From positions 1 to 35,032 of the IMG/VR virus record IMGVR_UViG_3300025759_000301: a stretch of 35,032 nt of DNA; one strand, 5' to 3'. Positions within the stretch are counted from its first letter, which is position 1; every line of letters begins with the position of its first letter. Positions 16,427 through 23,888 of this stretch are shown one piece after another. The notes beneath the pieces were generated by a model. The model saw only the letters and a program-made list of their open reading frames with translations. It was not told where the DNA came from and made no database searches. The translations under genes and the position numbers were made by a program. This DNA is from a virus.

Positions 16427-17416
16427 TTAAGCCGTGACGTTGTAAATGACGCCTTGGCGGCGGCGGTTGTTGGTCGTGATCTGAAGACCGACTACGATAA
16501 ACGCAACCTTTGCCATCTGATTTGACGGCTCCTTGAAGGGCGTCTTGGCGAAGTTCATGCCAGACTGCATGTGCATCTTCAAGTAGTTGGTGTTCAGAAA
16601 GTACATTTTACCCGAAGCGCAATCGCGGTCATACTGCACCGGAATGCCACGGAACGAAGGCAGACGGCCATCAACGCCCGGAGCGTCATTGGCGCTCAAA
16701 CGCTGGTAACCCGTGCCTTCAAAGATTTCTTCAAACGAAGCGTAGATGTCGTTCGTCGTGAAGATATTGGTAGGCTGCTCATTGCCCTCAGAAACGTCGT
16801 TCCACGTCGAAGCCATGCGGAGCATACCTTCGTAGAAGTTCGTTCCAGTGATGGTCTTGAACGACGTATCCGACGTAGCATTGTTGGACTTGTTCTGCCA
16901 CCAGCTATTGCCGCTAACAGTGATACCACCCAACGTCGTAGGCGTAGAGGCCGGATCATCCGCAATGATGTCTTGGAAACCCAAAGGTGCTTTGCCCGTC
17001 TGGGCGCTGTAGAGCGAGGAGTTGATCTGGTCGCGCAAGGTCAGCATAGACTGACGAGTCTTGGCTTCCAGCAGTTTCATGGCTGAATCGCTCTTGCGAT
17101 TTTCCATTTCCTCGGTGTAGTTGATCGTAATAGGTACTGCTGCATAACGGAACGGATAAAACGCTGCCGTGATGCCGTCTACGGCGTCCGTATTTAGGAC
17201 ATCGTAACCGCTAAAGTACTGGGCGCTGTTGCCCGAATACATGAGGTCACACTGAATTTCCTTGCCGCCGTTTTCGGTGACAAGCGCACCGCCGCTTCTG
17301 AACATATCTAACGTGGGATAAGCGTCGAAGAAGTTGTCGGTCAACTCCTTGCGCTTGGCTCGCATCGTTAGCGTCCATGCGGCGTCCCAAGTTTCGGTCG
17401 TACTGGTCGCTGCCAT
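16427..17416 (-). CDS. Major capsid protein
   Basis: A 329-residue protein in the order portal, scaffold, capsid, decoration. The N-terminal helix (WTLTMRAKRKELTDNFFDAY), the central strand-rich part with NYTEEMENRKSDSAMKLLEA forming a long spine-like helix, and the C-terminal VAFIVVGLQITTNNRRRQGV strand fit an HK97-fold capsid subunit. The length is typical for a small podovirus head. A strong AGAGGATAA-type ribosome site precedes the ATG. No protease gene accompanies it, so maturation probably depends on the scaffold alone. Confidence 0.88.
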   Translation of the reverse strand: MAATSTTETWDAAWTLTMRAKRKELTDNFFDAYPTLDMFRSGGALVTENGGKEIQCDLMYSGNSAQYFSGYDVLNTDAVDGITAAFYPFRYAAVPITINYTEEMENRKSDSAMKLLEAKTRQSMLTLRDQINSSLYSAQTGKAPLGFQDIIADDPASTPTTLGGITVSGNSWWQNKSNNATSDTSFKTITGTNFYEGMLRMASTWNDVSEGNEQPTNIFTTNDIYASFEEIFEGTGYQRLSANDAPGVDGRLPSFRGIPVQYDRDCASGKMYFLNTNYLKMHMQSGMNFAKTPFKEPSNQMAKVAFIVVGLQITTNNRRRQGVIYNVTA

Positions 17417-17429
17417 GGTGAATTATCCT

Positions 17430-18299
17430 CTAATCAAACCCTAAGTTGGCTAAACCCGACAACACCTCGTTATCGGATATAGGGCCAGTATCCTCACTAG
17501 CATCAACCTCTGGCGTAGACCGCACAGCACGTTTACTCGACCTACGCGCCTGTGTATCGCTCTCGCGCAGCTGGGCTGCTTTCTGAGCGGTAATACCTGC
17601 GTGTAGCTCGTAGGCTTCTTTCACCGTATAGGGTTGCCCCGTGTTCGGATTATTCATCTTCACCGTAGCAACAATCTGTTCGGTGTAGCCATCCAAGTCA
17701 CTGCCATACTCATTCCGCGCTTCCTCCACCTGCGTTCCGATGTAACTGGTTTGCTGGTGTTGGACATACTGGTTTGCATACGACAGCTGCCGCTGTAGCT
17801 GCGCGACTTGGTTTTGCATCTCTTGCATCTGAGCGCCGACCCTGTGCTGAATAATCTGCTCGACGGCATCAATGCCACGGGCGTCTTCTTCAGACAGGTT
17901 TTGCCGCATCTCCTGTATGGGATCAATCTGCGGTTGTTGCGGCACGGCCATTTGCTGTAGGCGGTCTGCCCACTGGCCCTGCTGCTCTTGTAACTGACGA
18001 CGCTGTTCAGCAAGGTCTTGCTGCGTGCGCGTAAACTGCGCCTGTAGGTTTTTTGCTAACGGGACTAAGCCCCTGTATTGTTCTGGGACAGCTTCGATAT
18101 CGCCTCTCAGCCAATCGTGCTGTTCCGGGTTGAAATCCGACGTTTCGCTGTCAGAGTGTCCAGTGCTATCAGACCGTGCCGGAGCAGACGTGTCATCCGT
18201 GAACAACTCGACCGTGTTGGCCGACTGTTCCGTAGATGAATCTGCTACGGGTGACGAGTCGTCTGCGCTGGAGTCTAGATCCAGAATCGCTTCGGACAT
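17430..18299 (-). CDS. Scaffolding protein
   Basis: A 289-residue, Gln/Glu-rich protein. A Ser/Asp-rich N-terminus (1-55) is followed by a long coiled coil (about 90-185, with QQDLAEQRRQLQEQQGQWAD and QMQEMQNQVAQLQRQL) and a basic stretch near 250-262 (RRSSKRAVRS) that could touch the capsid subunit. Position directly before the capsid gene, low hydrophobicity and coiled-coil content are all as expected for a scaffold that helps assemble the procapsid and then leaves. Confidence 0.85.
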   Translation of the reverse strand: MSEAILDLDSSADDSSPVADSSTEQSANTVELFTDDTSAPARSDSTGHSDSETSDFNPEQHDWLRGDIEAVPEQYRGLVPLAKNLQAQFTRTQQDLAEQRRQLQEQQGQWADRLQQMAVPQQPQIDPIQEMRQNLSEEDARGIDAVEQIIQHRVGAQMQEMQNQVAQLQRQLSYANQYVQHQQTSYIGTQVEEARNEYGSDLDGYTEQIVATVKMNNPNTGQPYTVKEAYELHAGITAQKAAQLRESDTQARRSSKRAVRSTPEVDASEDTGPISDNEVLSGLANLGFD

Positions 18300-18301
18300 A
18301 C

Positions 18302-18706
18302 CTACTTGTTCTCCTCGTTATAAGCCTGTTCCGCAGCAGCGACGGCCTCTTCGGGCGTGTTCCCAAACGAGGCTGGGTCGGTATTGCGCGGAGCAGGGTT
18401 AGTTACATCAGAGCTAATGTGATTCCGTGAGCCACCGACACTATCGGCGCTTTCGGTCACGTTGTATTTCTTCAACAGTTCTTGTTTATGGCTGTATGAC
18501 TCAACAACTTGTCCAAATCCAGCGTGGAACTTGCCATACATGCCAGAGTGCGAATTATGGATAAAATTGCTGGTTACAAAAATCATCCGCGCCGTGCCAT
18601 CGCATTCTGTGCAGGGCAAAATGCGTTGTATCTGGGCATGGGTGGCTGACGGCACATCTATTTGCCGATGGCCGCACTCTTTGCATTCGTAATCGTGAAA
18701 AACCAT
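18302..18706 (-). CDS. FmdB-like zinc-ribbon protein
   Basis: A 134-residue protein. The N-terminus HDYECKECGHRQ and the later LPCTECDGTARMIF form a Cys-x2-Cys / Cys-x2-Cys zinc ribbon (residues about 8-37) of the FmdB type. An aromatic-rich middle (FHAGFGQVVESYSHKQELLK) and a flexible tail follow. Proteins of this kind occur between portal and scaffold genes in some marine phages; their role is unknown. It is 2-3 bases from both neighbours, so it is expressed with the head genes. Confidence 0.82.
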   Translation of the reverse strand: MVFHDYECKECGHRQIDVPSATHAQIQRILPCTECDGTARMIFVTSNFIHNSHSGMYGKFHAGFGQVVESYSHKQELLKKYNVTESADSVGGSRNHISSDVTNPAPRNTDPASFGNTPEEAVAAAEQAYNEENK

Positions 18707-18709
18707 GGC

Positions 18710-20734
18710 CTATCCCTGCCCCGGTGCGTTTTGTAACTGTTGGCTGACCTCTTGCGCTTGGCTCCGCACTAACGAAATAATGCTGCCCTCGCTTTCAGAG
18801 CGGTCTGACCCAGCTGGAGCTGATGGTGCTTGTCCTTGGGCCATCTGCTGCAAGAACTGCTGGTGCTGACCAACGTGATTTTGCACAACCTGCAACACTT
18901 GCTGCTGCTGTTGCGGTAGAAGCTGCTGAAACTGCGGCAACTGCTGTATCTGGCCGTGTATTTGTATGTGTAACTGGTGATTTTCATTCGGCGTAACGCC
19001 CGGATCACCGCCATTTATTAAATAGGCCACGTTTTCGAGGTTAGCCGCCTTGATCGTATCGCCATCTTCTTGGTTGCCAAGATATTTTTCGGGGTCTTGC
19101 ACTCTAAAAGTGGACAACAGCCCCTTAATAGCTTCGATGCGGTTAATTTCTGGCAGATTGATCGTGTAGTTGAACAGCTGTAACGCATCTTGGCGCTCTA
19201 ACTGCTCGGTCAGTGGCTGCATCGACCCTGCGTTGATCTCAATCTTGTATCGAACGCGCAATAGGTCTGCCGTGACCGCCTCGTAGACCGGATCTTCAGT
19301 GTCTCGCGCTACGTTGACCAAAAACTGCTCTGGCGTGTAACGGTCATCGGCCATCATACGCAGTGTGTTACGCACAATAGAGCGATAGGCGTTAGCTACC
19401 GACTGCTGCATCCATTCGCGGTTGATCTGGCTAAACGATGCCTGTAAGCTGGCCTGTGTGGCAGTAACCTTAGGCCCACCTCCCATCGCCAGCTGACTGA
19501 CGTTGAGGCTTTGCTCTTCGTAGCTACGCGCATCGGACTCAATGCCAAGCTGATCGGGCGGTGGGTTGCCGAAATTCATCTCGCGCATGGATGTGTTGGG
19601 ATCTTCAACCCAGATGATCTCACCATCGCGGCCCGACTCTAGCGTATCGCCTATGTCTTGGTTAGCTTCGCGCTCTCTACGAGAGGCAAGCACAATGCGC
19701 TGAAAACGCTTGAGCAAGTCTGCCCTGCGTGATACCGACTCTACAATCAGACTCTGCGTATCTTCGACGTAGGCCATGGGCGGCTCGCCGTAGAAACTCT
19801 TTTCCGTCTGATCAAACTTAATGGCATGATACGGGAAACCGCCGTCTACCAGATACCCACCAGCAGGTTGGAACTCACCCGTCATCATTGGTTCGCCCGT
19901 AAATGGATCTGGCTGCGTCACAGGCTCCATCGCAAGCATGGGGTGGTCCACTTCTTCGATGGGTTCAGTAACGCCGTCAGCGAACGTAATGCGCTTCTTA
20001 TGTAAACGGTCATGCACCTCATACAGGCAGACCATTTGCCCTCGCACCTTAGCCGATGTAACTGCATCATGCTCGTCCGAATACTCAGCGTCTTGCGTTT
20101 CATAGAGAAACGTGTCTTGCGAGCCGTCGTCCGACATTGGTTGTATCTGACGGCGGTTTACAAAGCGTGAGTCTTCGCGCACAAACTCCAACGGCACAAT
20201 CATCTTCTCGATGATATACCGCGCAGAAGACATCTTGTGCGGAGGCGTTAGTGGATCGAGGTAGATATTAAATGGCGATACACGATGTACGTACGGGAAG
20301 TCGTTTTCGGCTTCGTCGTTGATCGTGTAGGGCGCAACAATGTCCTTGTCACCGGGTGGGTTGTAGCCAAACTTGAGCCAGCCCACACTACAAAAGAGTG
20401 CATCAAATATGGCCTGTTGCACCTCGCGCTTGGCGTCCATCTGCTCTAACGCTGCGTTGGCTACACGCTCTAATATTTCAGCAGCAAACTCACGCCCCGG
20501 CTCCTCAACCTTGAAGAAAACGTGCGGGTAGTTAAACGAGACGCTGGCAATGATTTGACGGGCAAGCGGATACATGCGTGAGATCTTAACGATCTTATCA
20601 TCGTCCAGACCCGGCACGTCAAAATCAAGCTCATACGTCTTGAGTAACCGCCTCCACGTTTTATGGCGCTGCCGCATGTATTTGCGGCTATTTTCTATAG
20701 CGCCTTGCCAGAATTCTATCTCGCGTTGCTTCAA
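18710..20734 (-). CDS. Portal protein
   Basis: A 674-residue protein. N-terminal helices (REIEFWQGAIENSRKYMRQR) are followed by a mixed core with VGWLKFGYNPPG and FNIYLDPLTPP, a long stem-like region (about 340-460), and a Gln-rich C-terminal barrel-like tail. Portals form the twelve-fold ring through which the terminase packs DNA. The gene follows TerL and precedes the scaffold, the usual place. It starts with TTG at 20732-20734, directly after the stop of the glycine-rich gene; no in-frame ATG lies nearby. Confidence 0.88.
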   Translation of the reverse strand: MKQREIEFWQGAIENSRKYMRQRHKTWRRLLKTYELDFDVPGLDDDKIVKISRMYPLARQIIASVSFNYPHVFFKVEEPGREFAAEILERVANAALEQMDAKREVQQAIFDALFCSVGWLKFGYNPPGDKDIVAPYTINDEAENDFPYVHRVSPFNIYLDPLTPPHKMSSARYIIEKMIVPLEFVREDSRFVNRRQIQPMSDDGSQDTFLYETQDAEYSDEHDAVTSAKVRGQMVCLYEVHDRLHKKRITFADGVTEPIEEVDHPMLAMEPVTQPDPFTGEPMMTGEFQPAGGYLVDGGFPYHAIKFDQTEKSFYGEPPMAYVEDTQSLIVESVSRRADLLKRFQRIVLASRREREANQDIGDTLESGRDGEIIWVEDPNTSMREMNFGNPPPDQLGIESDARSYEEQSLNVSQLAMGGGPKVTATQASLQASFSQINREWMQQSVANAYRSIVRNTLRMMADDRYTPEQFLVNVARDTEDPVYEAVTADLLRVRYKIEINAGSMQPLTEQLERQDALQLFNYTINLPEINRIEAIKGLLSTFRVQDPEKYLGNQEDGDTIKAANLENVAYLINGGDPGVTPNENHQLHIQIHGQIQQLPQFQQLLPQQQQQVLQVVQNHVGQHQQFLQQMAQGQAPSAPAGSDRSESEGSIISLVRSQAQEVSQQLQNAPGQG

Positions 20735-20735
20735 C

Positions 20736-20942
20736 CTACTTGCCTTTGCCGCTCTTCTTCATGTTGTCTGAACCAGCCGCCTTGGGTTTGACTGCGCTGC
20801 CTTTGACAGACTTGTTCGGCTTGGTCGTAGTCGGTGTGCCGTTGAAACCCTTCATCGTCCCTGCTCCTAAGTTTGGGCCAGTACGCATCTGCGCCCCGAC
20901 CACTGTGTTAGGCCGTGGCATACCGCCCATTGCGTCTGCCAT
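20736..20942 (-). CDS. Small Gly/Lys-rich protein
   Basis: A 68-residue low-complexity protein: N-terminal MADAMGGMPRPNTVVGAQMR, Gly/Thr/Pro-rich middle and a Lys-rich end (MKKSGKGK). Its first 35 bases overlap the end of TerL in another frame, and its stop lies one base before the portal start. It is probably disordered. Function unknown. Confidence 0.7.
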   Translation of the reverse strand: MADAMGGMPRPNTVVGAQMRTGPNLGAGTMKGFNGTPTTTKPNKSVKGSAVKPKAAGSDNMKKSGKGK

Positions 20943-22287
20943 AGCCCATGTCCAACATATCTAACGCTTCTTGTCCTGTGCCTTCGTAAGGCATTTCATC
21001 AGCCTGTTTGTGAGGCCGATAAACGTGCATCATCGCGTAGCGTAGCTCGTCTGCTGCATGGTCTTCTGCCGTAGTGTCCAGATCCTCTGGATTCTTGCTG
21101 CTGCGCGGCAGGGCTGGCATCGTGCGACAAAGCGCATCGTTCCAACCGTTAAACACATACAACTGCTCTTTTATCAGCGCGTCGTTGACTACACGCCATC
21201 CCGTTACACGGTCATTGTTGGCTCGCGTCAAAAAGATGCCGTTTTCGGCAAACACATCGGCTGGCGAGTGGTTGATCACCTCACTCAAGCGCCGTTTGAC
21301 AAACATCGACGGGTCGCAATACGTTGCCTGTGGATAACGACCTCCCGTAAACGGACAACTTTCGATCATCTCCACGATGTTGGCTGCGTGTTGCGATGCC
21401 GTGGCGTTGGCCCGGTAATACTCGCTGATGCGATACACGTTGCCGTCGTAATCAACCGTATATAAGCCAAAGCTTGTTGGAGCAGCCTCACCGTAGTCCA
21501 TCGCGCCAAAAAGCGGCCAATGCGTGGGTATTTCAAAACTGTTGACGAGTATGCGCGGCTCGTTCCAGTTAGTAAAATATTGGCCGACGAAGGAGTCCCA
21601 ATCGCCTTCCAACCACGCTTTGACCAGTTGCTCGTCACCAACGCCTTCAAGCCGTTTAATGTAACCCGGATCGCGCTGGAGTAAAATCTTATTGTCAGTT
21701 ACAAGACTACGGATATACATCCGCGTCATGCCATCGTCACCCGTAATAACGGTAGATTCTTCCGACGAGTCAATGAAGTAACTCTTGACGTTGTTGTGAT
21801 TCGGCCCACCGGGGTTGCCAGAGGCTCGTATACGTTTGGTCGGCACTTCCGCTGCGCCCGTTCGCAAACAGGCTTTTAGCTTGTGATACGCTTTCATGTC
21901 CGTCCAAGACGTTAGCTCGTCCCAGCCGATCCATGTATACTGCTGGCCTTGGAAATGGTCGGCATCGGCCTCGTTTTCCAAGTGACGCAGCTTCAGCGTA
22001 GCGCCGTTTTTAAAATTCCACTGGTGTGTGCCAACCTTGTATTCGGCATCTGGATACGCATCTCGAAAAATTTGGCGAGAGCGATCAATAATTTCGTCCA
22101 ACTCTGGGTAGGTACGCCTAACCAACACACCCTTCCAGTGTTCACCGTAGGTGTCTACGTCCGCTAAGAAATCACCCAGTAAAAACTCAGACTTACCACC
22201 ACCGCGAGCGCCGCCAAAAAACAGCTCGTTGACAAACGAAGCGCGTATGGCCTTTTCTTGCGGCCCCGGTTGCGGTTTCCACGTCAT
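20908..22287 (-). CDS. terL: Terminase large subunit (TerL)
   Basis: A 459-residue DNA-packaging motor with ATPase and nuclease parts. The Walker A motif GGARGGGKS is at residues 25-33, the Walker B YTWIGWDE at 117-124, and a coupling-like RIRASGNPGG stretch near 153. The C-terminal nuclease begins with GAMDYGEAAPTSFGLY (Asp264 a likely metal ligand), with further acidic positions such as YCDPSM. Length and motif order are normal for TerL. It cuts concatemers and drives DNA into the prohead with TerS and the portal. The start is a 4-base ATGA overlap with a small upstream frame. Confidence 0.95.
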   Translation of the reverse strand: MTWKPQPGPQEKAIRASFVNELFFGGARGGGKSEFLLGDFLADVDTYGEHWKGVLVRRTYPELDEIIDRSRQIFRDAYPDAEYKVGTHQWNFKNGATLKLRHLENEADADHFQGQQYTWIGWDELTSWTDMKAYHKLKACLRTGAAEVPTKRIRASGNPGGPNHNNVKSYFIDSSEESTVITGDDGMTRMYIRSLVTDNKILLQRDPGYIKRLEGVGDEQLVKAWLEGDWDSFVGQYFTNWNEPRILVNSFEIPTHWPLFGAMDYGEAAPTSFGLYTVDYDGNVYRISEYYRANATASQHAANIVEMIESCPFTGGRYPQATYCDPSMFVKRRLSEVINHSPADVFAENGIFLTRANNDRVTGWRVVNDALIKEQLYVFNGWNDALCRTMPALPRSSKNPEDLDTTAEDHAADELRYAMMHVYRPHKQADEMPYEGTGQEALDMLDMGYGRRNGRYATA

Positions 22288-22493
22288 TGTTTGTTATACT
22301 TGCCCCGGCAAGGGTGAAAGCTTTTGCGATTGGTTTCGCGGTGCAATGTAGCCCATGACGAAACAATCATAGGATGCCGCGAATCCGTACGACTTGGCAA
22401 ACTGGTTCGACCATTTTTAATGTAACTGCCCTTACTGTTAATATATTGCCGATGATGCGTTGGCCCTGCATCGGGCAAGCGTCTTACTTTCAT
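22284..22493 (-). CDS. Possible small protein between TerS and TerL
   Basis: An open frame of 69 codons starts in an ATGA overlap with the end of TerS and stops in an ATGA overlap with the start of TerL, filling the 200-base gap exactly. The product is basic and Ser/Arg/His-rich with no recognisable domain. The double overlap is the usual sign of coupled phage genes, but the second follows automatically from the TerL start codon context. It could therefore be a chance frame across a short non-coding gap. Confidence 0.45.
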   Translation of the reverse strand: MKVRRLPDAGPTHHRQYINSKGSYIKNGRTSLPSRTDSRHPMIVSSWATLHRETNRKSFHPCRGKYNKQ

Positions 22494-22945
22494 CCGGCAG
22501 CCTCATCTACACTGTATTGCGCTTCTACCATCTGCTCATTCTGTTTGAGCCATTCCTCATAGGACTCAGCGCGCGGAGGAAGATTGGCCCCTTTTACTTC
22601 TATGGTGTGATCCACTTGTATCCGATGATCACCCACTTCTTCGCGTATTTCACGCAATACCCTTAATTTTAACGCAACGCGTTTTTCTGGTATGCTGTGA
22701 TACAGCTTTTCAAGTGACAACACGCGATTTTTGCGCCAAGCCAACGGTATATCATCAAAGTCAGCCCGGTCACGTTCCAGCTCTTTTTGCAGTGCTTTTT
22801 TAAATTCCTCGTTTTTGCGCCAGCGAAACACCGTTGTTTTATCTACACCCAACGTCTTGGCAATCTTATCATTTGCCAATTTGGGATTCCAACGGTCTAA
22901 TAATACAAGTTGCACTGCTTGCTGTTGTAACTCAGATAGAGCCAT
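22490..22945 (-). CDS. terS: Terminase small subunit (TerS)
   Basis: A 151-residue protein. Residues 1-55 form a helix-turn-helix (NDKIAKTLGVDKTTVFRWRK) as in many TerS proteins that recognise the packaging site. The middle is a charged helix (KKALQKELERDRADFDDIPL, then LYHSIPEKRVALKLRVLREI) suited to ring assembly, and an acidic C-terminus could contact TerL. Gene order TerS-TerL supports the assignment. The ATG overlaps the stop of the basic protein gene upstream (TAAATG arrangement). Confidence 0.87.
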   Translation of the reverse strand: MALSELQQQAVQLVLLDRWNPKLANDKIAKTLGVDKTTVFRWRKNEEFKKALQKELERDRADFDDIPLAWRKNRVLSLEKLYHSIPEKRVALKLRVLREIREEVGDHRIQVDHTIEVKGANLPPRAESYEEWLKQNEQMVEAQYSVDEAAG

Positions 22946-23116
22946 TTACTTCTTTTTCTTTTTTGCTTTTCGCGCTACAGCGGCGTTGTCTACCATGTTT
23001 GGATACGGACGGCCAGCCCTTTTTGCGCGTGCTTTGGCAGCAGCCTTTTGCTTGGTCGTTAGCGTCTTCGACTTCTTGCGTGGGTTCTTCTTGTCCCAAA
23101 ACGCCTTCTTTGCCAT
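22946..23116 (-). CDS. Small lysine-rich protein (56 aa)
   Basis: The gene reads MAKKAFWDKKNPRKKSKTLT and later AGRPYPNMVDNAAVARK, ending in six residues of Lys/Ala. It fills the space between endolysin and TerS: its ATG overlaps the endolysin stop (TAATG) and its TAA touches the TerS start. The RAGRPYPN(M/L)VDN signature recurs in small proteins of marine phages, without known function. It is very basic, so a nucleic-acid role is plausible. Confidence 0.88.
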   Translation of the reverse strand: MAKKAFWDKKNPRKKSKTLTTKQKAAAKARAKRAGRPYPNMVDNAAVARKAKKKKK

Positions 23117-23541
23117 TAATAACTCCAGATGGACGGACGTGGCACATGAAACCCGTCACCGGGTCGGATGTAGTCCAAGTGGAGAAAACGCCCATCGCCC
23201 TTTTGCTGAATGCCAATGCCTGTAAAACCGGCCCGCAGCGCCGATGACAGCACTTGGTAAGCAAACGCCCTATCACAGGCGATATCGACCGCTTTTCCTG
23301 TAGTGTGCGCCCCACCGGGGCCACCTTTAGCAATCTTAGCCGCTTCGATGCTATGCTTAGGACTGCGATAGCCGGATGTAATTACAAGGGGCGAACCCAG
23401 CGACCAACGTAGTTGCTGTAGCGCATCCATCATGTCTTCGCATAGCACCAACTCGCCCGTTTCCTTGCAGCGAAGCTCATCTGGGCTAAAATTGGGCCAG
23501 CGGTCTTTAGGCCATTCTTGCGTTGAATAATCTATAACCAT
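23116..23541 (-). CDS. Endolysin, M15 peptidase family
   Basis: A 141-residue zinc peptidase that should cut the peptide part of peptidoglycan. The family motifs are present: SGYRSPKHS (residues 56-64), GGAHTTGKAVDIA with His79 and Asp86 as zinc ligands, and RFLHLDYI with His121. No signal peptide is present, so a holin is needed for release. I chose the ATG at 23539-23541. A longer frame would begin with TTG at 23557-23559 but would run through the -10 element of the promoter. It is the first gene of the late unit and overlaps the next gene (TAATG). Confidence 0.9.
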   Translation of the reverse strand: MVIDYSTQEWPKDRWPNFSPDELRCKETGELVLCEDMMDALQQLRWSLGSPLVITSGYRSPKHSIEAAKIAKGGPGGAHTTGKAVDIACDRAFAYQVLSSALRAGFTGIGIQQKGDGRFLHLDYIRPGDGFHVPRPSIWSY

Positions 23542-23547
23542 AAGCCC

Positions 23548-23576
23548 AATATCACACAATCATAAAAATATGTCAA
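23548..23576 (-). promoter_or_regulatory. Late minus-strand promoter
   Basis: On the minus strand a perfect TTGACA (23571-23576), a 17-base spacer and GATATT (23548-23553) with a TGn extension. Transcription should begin about 7 bases on, near 23541, which is the A of the endolysin ATG. It is placed to drive the whole late unit and predicts a leaderless or nearly leaderless first gene. Confidence 0.65.
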
Positions 23577-23584
23577 GCGATCTC

Positions 23585-23707
23585 CATACTTTTCATGTGC
23601 AAAGTTTGAATAGTATGGAAAGTATGGCCCATACTTGTCACTGATGAATAGTATGTAAATGATGTTTATAAACAGTAACTTAAGTAGTTAAGCACTCCAT
23701 ACTATTC
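23585..23707. promoter_or_regulatory. AGTATG box cluster (putative operator/activator sites)
   Basis: Six copies of AGTATG or its complement CATACT lie in 123 bases: 23585-23590 (rev), 23612-23617, 23621-23626, 23630-23635 (rev), 23650-23655 and 23698-23703 (rev). Three belong to the longer word GAATAGTATG (23608-23617, 23646-23655, and reversed 23698-23707). They start about 44 bases upstream of the predicted late start site. A binding cluster for a late activator or repressor is the simplest reading. Confidence 0.6.
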
Positions 23708-23737
23708 ACTTCAGTGTACACCACCCCCCAAATTAAC

Positions 23738-23764
23738 TGCAATAAGTGCAATAAGTGCCAAAAG
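23738..23764. repeat. Three 9-bp iterons
   Basis: TGCAATAAG occurs at 23738-23746 and 23747-23755, with a degenerate third TGCCAAAAG at 23756-23764. They are followed by an AT-rich stretch (23790-23850). Iterons beside AT-rich DNA in the divergent intergenic region could mark a replication start or a regulator site. Confidence 0.5.
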
Positions 23765-23852
23765 TATTGGCTAGTGCAAGATGCATTGGTTTACATAATA
23801 ATATTTATTTATGAGAATGACACGTTTTTTTTAGAATTCCGCGTTTTTATCC

Positions 23853-23882
23853 TTGACGGCAGGGAGGTAACTTTAGTATTAT
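23853..23882 (+). promoter_or_regulatory. Plus-strand promoter into non-coding region
   Basis: TTGACG (23853-23858), an 18-base spacer and TATTAT (23877-23882), five of six matches at each element. Transcription would start near 23889 and run about 1.2 kb before the next gene, through DNA with no convincing reading frame. Confidence 0.5.
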
Positions 23883-23888
23883 ATACAC

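Noticed and set aside
22932-23333. A 133-codon minus-strand frame over the endolysin and basic protein
   Set aside because: It is an out-of-frame shadow; the M15 motifs and the RAGRPYPN protein explain both halves in other frames.
23619-23660. A CTGATGA at 23641 with GAAA and a hairpin upstream, resembling a third hammerhead
   Set aside because: The segment between the would-be cut site and CTGATGA is only four bases, so stem I cannot form, and stem II strands are direct repeats rather than complements. The words belong to the AGTATG box cluster.
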